Assembly (NCBI GenBank): GCA_050115015.1
Contig: JASFRI010000027.1
Coordinates: 1-19,634, forward strand
Direction of reading: 5' to 3'
From: JASFRI01 sp050115015
Lineage (GTDB): Bacteria; Acidobacteriota; Polarisedimenticolia; CBDVAL01
DNA length: 19,634 bases
Notes under the pieces: model-generated
Database searches by the model: none
What the model was told of the DNA's origin: nothing
The model's input: the letters and a program-made list of their open reading frames with translations, nothing else
Shown here: in pieces, positions 14,541 through 19,634 of the stretch
Layout: each line of letters starts with the position of its first letter
Position numbering within the stretch: position 1 is the stretch's first letter
Made by a program: the position numbers and the translations under genes

Positions 14541-15029
14541 ATGGGGCTGACCGACGATCTGCGGGCCGAGACGCCTCGCGAGGAGCTGTCCCGCCGGGAA
14601 GCGCTGGGGAAGATCACCGGGGTCTCCCTGGGGATCGCCGGCCTCGGCACCGTGTTCACCACGGTTCGCTACCTGAAGCCGAACGTGCTGTTCGAGCCGC
14701 CGACCCGGTTCCGCGTCGGGCGGCCGGAGGATATCCCGATCGGAACGCTCCTCGTGCTGCCGGAGCAGAAGCTCTATGTCGCCCACACGCAGGAGGGGTT
14801 CTTCGCCCTCAGCGCGGAATGCACGCATCTGGGTTGCATGACCCGCTGGCTACCGGACCAGGAGACCATCGCCTGTCCCTGCCACGGCAGCAAGTTCGCG
14901 CCAAACGGCGTGGTCAAGGCGGGGCCGGCCCCCATACCGCTGCGCAGGATGCACCTGAGTCTGGCCGATAGCGAGCTCATCGTCGACACCCGTCGCACCG
15001 TAGGCGACGATTTCGTCCTGAGGGCCTGA
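14541..15029 (+). CDS. Rieske [2Fe-2S] protein of a cytochrome bc-type complex
   Basis: The protein is 162 residues from an ATG with GGAGG just upstream. A twin-arginine motif (SRREALGKITG, residues 17-27) precedes one hydrophobic helix that stays as the membrane anchor, as is usual for Rieske proteins. The cluster is held by C94 and H96 in CTHLGC and by C112 and H115 in CPCHGS; C99 and C114 are placed to form the family disulfide. The protein takes the first electron from quinol at the Qo site of the cytochrome b encoded next, and passes it to the periplasmic cytochrome. The spacing to the cytochrome b gene is 2 bp. Confidence 0.95.
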   Translation: MGLTDDLRAETPREELSRREALGKITGVSLGIAGLGTVFTTVRYLKPNVLFEPPTRFRVGRPEDIPIGTLLVLPEQKLYVAHTQEGFFALSAECTHLGCMTRWLPDQETIACPCHGSKFAPNGVVKAGPAPIPLRRMHLSLADSELIVDTRRTVGDDFVLRA

Positions 15030-15031
15030 CC

Positions 15032-15874
15032 GTGCGGGCCGTCACGGCAGGGTTCTGGAGCCGGATGGGAGACCTGCTGGTCCACAACAGGGTCGCGCGT
15101 TCCGTGATCCGCCACGGATTCCCGGACACGAACCGCAACCGATCCCTGACCGTCTTCACGAACTTCTTCCTCCACATCCAGCCCGTGAAGGTCCGTGTCC
15201 GGGCGATCGCGTTCCCCAGGACCTTCTACCTCGGCGGCCTGACGGCGGTGGCGTTCTTCGTGCTGACCATCACCGGCATGCTCCTCATGTTCTATTACCA
15301 TCCCTCGGTCCCACGGGCGTACGAGGACATGAAGGACCTCGAGTTCGTGGTGTCCGCCGGTGTGTTCCTCCGCAACCTGCACCGATGGTCGGCGCATACC
15401 ATGGTGGCCCTCGTGTTCCTGCACATGGTGCGGGTGTTCTTTGCCGGCGCCTACCGCCCCCCGCGGGAGTTCAACTGGGTCATCGGCGTGGTGCTCCTTC
15501 TGCTCACCGTGTTGATGAGCTACACGGGTTACCTGCTGCCCTGGGACCAGCTCGCGTACTGGGCGGTGACGGTGGGCACCAACATGGCCCGTGCGGTGCC
15601 CGTGGTGGGATCCGAGATCTCCTTCGTGCTGCTCGGCGGGAACCAGATCGACGAGAACACGCTGGTTCGCTTCTACGTCCTTCACTGCGTCTTCCTGCCT
15701 CTTGTCCTGTTTCTGGGGATCGCGGTCCACATCTGGCGGGTGCGTAAGGACGGCGGCGTTTACGTCCCATCCGGAGAGCGCCGTCACGAGGTGCGTCCAT
15801 CGGAACAGGCCGGGGCCCCGACACCGACGGCAACCCCGGCGGCGGATCGGGGCGCGAAGGAGGCAACGGAATGA
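15032..15874 (+). CDS. Cytochrome b, N-terminal (b6-like) subunit
   Basis: The protein is 280 residues from a GTG two bases after the Rieske stop, with GAGGG in the end of the Rieske gene as ribosome-binding site. Four membrane helices carry the bis-histidine pairs H117/H131 (LHRWSAH ... FLH) and H218/H233 (LHCVFLP ... VHIW). The spacings are 13 and 14 residues, the b6-type pattern rather than the 13/13 of mitochondrial cytochrome b. A Qo-side segment SYTGYLLPWDQLAYWAVTVGTN is present. The last 40 residues are a polar Pro/Thr/Ala tail of low complexity. Together with the next gene this makes a split cytochrome b that oxidises menaquinol across the inner membrane. The stop overlaps the next ATG by four bases. 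Confidence 0.95.
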   Translation: MRAVTAGFWSRMGDLLVHNRVARSVIRHGFPDTNRNRSLTVFTNFFLHIQPVKVRVRAIAFPRTFYLGGLTAVAFFVLTITGMLLMFYYHPSVPRAYEDMKDLEFVVSAGVFLRNLHRWSAHTMVALVFLHMVRVFFAGAYRPPREFNWVIGVVLLLLTVLMSYTGYLLPWDQLAYWAVTVGTNMARAVPVVGSEISFVLLGGNQIDENTLVRFYVLHCVFLPLVLFLGIAVHIWRVRKDGGVYVPSGERRHEVRPSEQAGAPTPTATPAADRGAKEATE

Positions 15875-16587
15875 CGCCGACGGAGTTCGAGGTGCTCCAC
15901 GCCGCCGATGCACGGAAGTTCCCGGTCCGGGTGGCGGTGGTGCAGGAGGAGGAGCGGCCTCCCGTCGATCTCCACGAGGACGAGATGGTCATGAGCTTTC
16001 CGCACCTCGTGGTCCGGGAGCTCATCACGCTGATCGGCGCAAGCCTGGTGCTGGTCCTCATCTCCCTGATCTTCGACGCGCCGCTCGAGGAGCTCGCCAA
16101 CCCGCTGAAGACCCCGAACCCGGCCAAGGCCCCGTGGTACTTCCTCGGACTCCAGGAGCTGCTGCACTACTATCCGCCGCTGGTCAGCGGGGTCATCCTG
16201 CCCGGACTCGTGGTCCTGGCGCTCGCGGTGGTCCCGTACTTCGACATCAACCTGCAGCGGGGCCCCTTTTGGGAGACGAACCGCCGGGGCAAGCTGCAGG
16301 GCACGCTAGCCGTGATCGCCGCTCTGACCGCCTTCTTCTTCTTCTCCGGGGCGCACCCCGTCTGGCCGATCATCGGCCCGACCCTGGTCGTCGGCGGGTT
16401 CATGGTATGGCCCGCGTTCGGCGACACCGATCGGCCGTGGCTCCACTGGCTGGGGACCCGCAGCCTCGCCTTCTGGGTATTCACCTGGTTCCTGGCCTCC
16501 GCGGTGACCCTGACCGTCGTGGGTGTCTTCTTCCGCGGCCCCGGGTGGACGTTCACGCTGCCCTGGCGCGACGGGATCTTCTACTGA
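15871..16587 (+). CDS. Cytochrome b, C-terminal (subunit IV-like) subunit
   Basis: The protein is 238 residues, with its ATG in an ATGA overlap with the preceding stop and AGGAGG upstream. It matches the C-terminal part of cytochrome b. The Qo-loop segment PAKAPWYFLGLQELLHYYPP has A-P-W-Y in the position of the PEWY motif, as in many menaquinol-type and b6f subunit IV proteins. About four or five hydrophobic helices follow, ending in VFFRGPGW. The N-terminal 50 residues are charged and probably cytoplasmic. The changed PEWY glutamate may alter proton handling at the Qo site; this is inference from the family. It forms the b subunit with the previous gene. Confidence 0.92.
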   Translation: MTPTEFEVLHAADARKFPVRVAVVQEEERPPVDLHEDEMVMSFPHLVVRELITLIGASLVLVLISLIFDAPLEELANPLKTPNPAKAPWYFLGLQELLHYYPPLVSGVILPGLVVLALAVVPYFDINLQRGPFWETNRRGKLQGTLAVIAALTAFFFFSGAHPVWPIIGPTLVVGGFMVWPAFGDTDRPWLHWLGTRSLAFWVFTWFLASAVTLTVVGVFFRGPGWTFTLPWRDGIFY

Positions 16588-16605
16588 TGCGGAGGAAAAC
16601 GGGAC

Positions 16606-18900
16606 GTGAGTGAGATGCGGCAGCGGGCGCTGGCGTCGGAGCTCTACCGGAACCTCCGGATCCTGGCGGTCCTGACGGTCGTCTTCCTTCTCGTCCTCGC
16701 GCTGGCACCCTTCAAGTGGCACAACACCGAATGGCGGGAGATCCAGGAGGAGTACAACGACCGCGCCGCGGCTGTCGGGCAGAGCCGCATTCCGGTCGCC
16801 CTGCAGCAGATCTGGCGGCCGGAGGTGGGGATCACCGACCGGTGCACGTCGTGCCATCTGGGGATGGGCGCTGCGAGGCCGCTCGAGCGGGGCGGTGTCC
16901 TCTTCGGCCGGCACCCGCAGGTCGGGCACGACGTGGCACGGATGGGTTGCACCGTCTGCCATCGGGGACAGGGGAGGGCGACGACCGGTGCGGCCGCGCA
17001 CGGCAAGGTGGCCCACTGGGAGGACCCGATGCTCCCGGGCGCCCACCTGGAGGCCTCCTGTGGCGGGTGCCACGGGGATGCCGCCGCCATCCCGCCGCTG
17101 ACCCAGGTTGAACGGGGGGAGTACCTCTTCCAGTTCCATGGATGCCAGGCCTGCCACGTCGTGGACGGCGAGGGCGGGACGGTCGGGCCCGATCTCTCCG
17201 GTGTGGCCCTGAAGGGGTTCGATCGCGAGTGGCACGTGCGGCACCTGCGGGAGCCTGCCTCGATGGTCGAGGGTTCCCGGATGATGTCGTTCGGTCATCT
17301 CTCCGATCGGGAGATCGACGCCCTCCTGGCCTACCTGGACACGCTGATCGGCGCCCCCCGGCTGATCCGGGGAAAGGCCATCGCGGTCAGCCTCGGGTGC
17401 CGTGGATGCCACAAGATCGGTGGGCTCGGAGGTGACGTCAGCGTCGATCTGAACGCCGCCGCGGCGAAGCCCCTGGGTGACTACGATTTCTCCGGTGTTC
17501 AAGGGCCCCATGACCTGGAGACGTGGCACCGCGAGCACCTCAGGGACCCGGCCCTCGTTGCCCCCGGATCGACGATGCCGGCCTACCGCCTGGAACCGGC
17601 GGACGAGGACGCCCTCGTCACGTTCATCCTCTCCCTGCGGCGGCCCGACGTCGCGATGGAGGCGTTGCCGCGCGACGCGGTGCTGGCGCGGCTGCAGGAG
17701 CGCCGGGATTTTCCTCTGGACGGTGCGGAGATGTACGGGGTGTTCTGCAGTGCCTGCCACGGCAGCGACGGCAGGGGGCGCCAGATGGCGTCGCTGGGGA
17801 CCATCGTGCCGGACCTCCGCAACCCGGCCACCCGTGCCGTGCTCTCGCCCTCGGCCATGCGCTACACCGTCGAGCACGGCCGTCCGGGCCGGTTCATGCC
17901 GGCGTGGGGCCCGTCCGGGGCCGGGCTCCGGGACGAGGAGCTCGACGCCATCCTGGGGTGGCTCGCGGAGGGGCTTCCCCGTGGGCCCACCTTCGCGGCG
18001 GTCCGGGACGCGCGACCGGACCCCCGGCACGGCGGGCACGTCTTCCGCAACGACTGCGCCGCCTGCCATGGATCCGAGGCGCAGGGGACCGTCATCGGTC
18101 CTTCCCTGAACACGCCCGAGCTCGCCTTCGCGGCGGGGGACGAGTACCTCTACCGGATGATCGTCGAGGGCCGTGCCGGCACCGCCATGCCGGCCCACCG
18201 GCACTACGACGCGCGCACGGTCCGCGGTCTGATCGCCTGGCTCCGGAACCGGGCGGGAGACCGGCCTTCACCCGCCGAGATGACCCGCAAGGTCCGCCGG
18301 GTGCTCGGGGTGGAATCCCTGGAGGCCTACCGGGCCTCCGGTTCCCCGGCGTACGGGAGGCTGCTCTTCGAGTCCATGTGCGTCAGCTGCCACGGGCCCG
18401 CCGGGAGAGGAGGCATCGCCCCGGCGATCGGCAACCCCGCGTTCCTGCGGGCGGCCACCGACGGGTTCATCGCGGGCAACATCGTCCTCGGGCGCAGCGG
18501 GCGGGCGATGCGCTCCTTCGGCGAGCGCGGGCTGGTGGAGCTCGAGGGCCGGGAGATCGGCGACGTGATCGCGTACCTGCGGTCGGTCGCCTCGGAGGAG
18601 AGCGGCTTCCCGGCCATCGGCACCGTACAGGGGGAGCTGCCGGTCGGGAAGGCGCTGTTCGGGAGCTATTGCTCGGGATGCCACGGCGCGGAGGGGGCGG
18701 GACGCACCGCCCCGGCGCTCCGCAACCCAGAGTTCCTCAACGCCGTCAGCGACGGCTTCCTCCAGGCGACCATCGTGCGCGGCCGGCCGGGGACCGCCAT
18801 GCGGGCATGGGGTCGCGGAGGATTCGGGTTCGGGGAGCTGGAGCCCGAGGAGATCAACCACATCGTTGCCTACATTCGGAGCTGGCAGACCGGGAGCTGA
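16606..18900 (+). CDS. Membrane-anchored nonahaem cytochrome c (three packed haems plus six mono-haem domains)
   Basis: The protein is 764 residues from a GTG with GGAGG ten bases upstream; an ATG three codons later is also possible. One N-terminal hydrophobic helix (about residues 17-35) anchors a periplasmic body. Nine CxxCH motifs begin at C80, 115, 152, 180, 265, 381, 484, 592 and 689. The first three lie in one compact multihaem unit. The other six each sit in a class-I-like cytochrome c domain of about 80-100 residues with a downstream methionine (MMSF, TMPA, FMPA, AMPA, AMRS, AMRA) as likely sixth ligand. The last two domains are clearly duplicated. It follows the cytochrome b genes in place of cytochrome c1 and is followed by the Nap-like gene. 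Proposed role: wire from Rieske to the terminal enzyme. Confidence 0.93.
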   Translation: MSEMRQRALASELYRNLRILAVLTVVFLLVLALAPFKWHNTEWREIQEEYNDRAAAVGQSRIPVALQQIWRPEVGITDRCTSCHLGMGAARPLERGGVLFGRHPQVGHDVARMGCTVCHRGQGRATTGAAAHGKVAHWEDPMLPGAHLEASCGGCHGDAAAIPPLTQVERGEYLFQFHGCQACHVVDGEGGTVGPDLSGVALKGFDREWHVRHLREPASMVEGSRMMSFGHLSDREIDALLAYLDTLIGAPRLIRGKAIAVSLGCRGCHKIGGLGGDVSVDLNAAAAKPLGDYDFSGVQGPHDLETWHREHLRDPALVAPGSTMPAYRLEPADEDALVTFILSLRRPDVAMEALPRDAVLARLQERRDFPLDGAEMYGVFCSACHGSDGRGRQMASLGTIVPDLRNPATRAVLSPSAMRYTVEHGRPGRFMPAWGPSGAGLRDEELDAILGWLAEGLPRGPTFAAVRDARPDPRHGGHVFRNDCAACHGSEAQGTVIGPSLNTPELAFAAGDEYLYRMIVEGRAGTAMPAHRHYDARTVRGLIAWLRNRAGDRPSPAEMTRKVRRVLGVESLEAYRASGSPAYGRLLFESMCVSCHGPAGRGGIAPAIGNPAFLRAATDGFIAGNIVLGRSGRAMRSFGERGLVELEGREIGDVIAYLRSVASEESGFPAIGTVQGELPVGKALFGSYCSGCHGAEGAGRTAPALRNPEFLNAVSDGFLQATIVRGRPGTAMRAWGRGGFGFGELEPEEINHIVAYIRSWQTGS

Positions 18901-18920
18901 GACCCGGTCCGGGAGGGATC

Positions 18921-19634
18921 ATGCGTCGACACAGTCGCCGACAGTTCATCCAGATGACCGGCGCCGCCGGAGGGGCGCTGGCCCTGACCGGCGTCGCCGC
19001 CTGCAGGGGAGAGCGGGGCAAGGAGCTCGCCGAGGCCGTCCCCGTGGCGGCCGTTCCGGGTCGCCGGGAGCTTCCGGCCCAGTGCCCCTACTGCGGTGTC
19101 GGATGTGCGACCCGCATCCAGGTGGAGGACGGGAAGATCGTCGGGATGGTGCCCGATCAGCAGAGTCCCGTGAACGCCGGCGTCCAGTGCATCAAGGGTC
19201 TGACCGCGTGGGAGCCTACCTACGTCGATCGTCTGACGACCTGTCTGGTGCGCAAGGACATGAGCGACCCGCTGACCGACCACGTGTCGGAAACGAAGGG
19301 CCGGTTCGATCCGGAGGTGTGGCGCGAGGCGACATACGAGGAGGCGTCGAAGCTCGCCGCCGAGAAGGTGGCCGCCATCATCAAGCGCCACGGTGGGAAC
19401 GCCGTCGGCCTCTACGGCAGCGGCCAGCTCACCCTCGAGGGGCAATATCTCGAGAACAAGTTCATGAAGGGCGTCGTGGGTTCCAACACGATGGAGGCCA
19501 ACGCCCGGATGTGCATGACCTCGGCCGTCACCGGCTACATCAAGTCGCTGGGTAGCGATACGCCCCCCGGCTGTTACGAGGACATCGAGCTGTGCGACTT
19601 CATCTCGTTCTGGGGGCACAATCCCAGAGAAGCC
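18921..19634 (+). CDS. NapA/NasA-type molybdopterin oxidoreductase, N-terminal part (runs off the window)
   Basis: 238 codons are visible with no stop before the edge. The ATG has GGGAGG six bases upstream and follows the cytochrome stop by 20 bp. A Tat signal (SRRQFIQMTG) ends in GVAAC, a possible lipobox with C28. The [4Fe-4S] motif is C-P-Y-C-G-V-G-C-x27-C (C-x2-C-x3-C-x27-C). The Mo-ligand region reads NARMCMTSAVTGY, with C198 the predicted ligand, followed by GSDTPPGCYEDIE and WGHNPREA. These features match periplasmic NapA and assimilatory NarB/NasA nitrate reductases, sharing details with both. The Tat signal favours a periplasmic respiratory enzyme. Nitrate is the most likely substrate, but formate dehydrogenase-like and other members share this fold. 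No napB, napC or napD is visible. Confidence 0.88.
   Translation, partial: MRRHSRRQFIQMTGAAGGALALTGVAACRGERGKELAEAVPVAAVPGRRELPAQCPYCGVGCATRIQVEDGKIVGMVPDQQSPVNAGVQCIKGLTAWEPTYVDRLTTCLVRKDMSDPLTDHVSETKGRFDPEVWREATYEEASKLAAEKVAAIIKRHGGNAVGLYGSGQLTLEGQYLENKFMKGVVGSNTMEANARMCMTSAVTGYIKSLGSDTPPGCYEDIELCDFISFWGHNPREA

Noticed and set aside
16306..18204. A 632-codon open frame on the - strand
   Set aside because: It is opposite the nonahaem cytochrome and cytochrome b genes, whose motifs are unambiguous; the antisense product has no recognisable domain.
1..19634. tRNA, rRNA, CRISPR array or insertion sequence
   Set aside because: No cloverleaf-like sequence, regularly spaced repeat or transposase frame was found in the non-coding stretches, which are all short.

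Overview
The window is 19.6 kb of high-GC, gene-dense DNA from a Gram-negative bacterium with a respiratory lifestyle. The cell plan is inferred from a LapA-type inner-membrane fragment, Tat-exported redox proteins and secreted proteins. The elongation factor G is of the mitochondrial-EF-G1/'spd' type, known from planctomycetes, spirochaetes and deltaproteobacteria. A secreted protease carries a Cys/Asp-rich tail of a kind common in myxobacteria and other deltaproteobacteria-like lineages. I therefore lean towards a Deltaproteobacteria/Myxococcota-like or similar uncultured lineage, but the sequence alone does not fix the taxon.

Layout. (1) 1-3509: the 3' end of a LapA-domain gene (+) runs into a convergent two-gene operon (-) encoding a DMSO-reductase-family molybdoenzyme without a Tat signal and a DmsB-DmsC fusion protein. 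(2) 3510-3891: an intergenic region with a perfect CRP-type palindrome, a sigma70-like promoter on the + strand and a leader of about 200 nt. (3) 3892-5538: a secreted lysyl-endopeptidase-like serine protease, followed by a strong intrinsic terminator. (4) 5593-5889: a non-coding spacer with a 37-bp near-perfect palindrome and a terminator for the opposite strand. (5) 5890-8351: a divergent pair, a GT2 glycosyltransferase (-) and an exported PQQ-type beta-propeller protein (+). (6) 8498-11318: EF-G followed by a small RecA/DnaB-like ATPase in the same transcription unit. (7) 11332-12367: a small exported protein (-) behind a good sigma54 promoter with tandem upstream dyads, then an Rrf2-family Fe-S regulator (-) that starts at TTG. 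(8) 12590-19634 (continues beyond the edge): a six-gene + strand operon encoding a GltD-like FAD/Fe-S oxidoreductase, a Rieske protein, a split b6-type cytochrome b (two genes), a nine-haem cytochrome c, and the N-terminal third of a Tat-exported NapA/NasA-type molybdoenzyme that has no stop before the window edge.

How the parts fit. The last operon reads as a composite quinol-oxidising complex. Cytochrome b and Rieske would take electrons from menaquinol, the nonahaem cytochrome would replace cytochrome c1 as the periplasmic wire, and the Nap-like enzyme would be the terminal reductase. The GltD-like subunit would connect the complex to NAD(P)H on the cytoplasmic side. The divergent Rrf2 regulator and a perfect GGTATT-AA-AATACC dyad overlapping the -10 of the operon promoter suggest local Fe-S-dependent (redox or NO) control. 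Together with the Dms-like operon, this makes two unrelated molybdoenzyme systems in under 20 kb. The combined Rieske/cyt b - nonahaem - Nap-like - GltD-like module is the best candidate here for an under-described system. I found no tRNA, rRNA, CRISPR array or insertion sequence.
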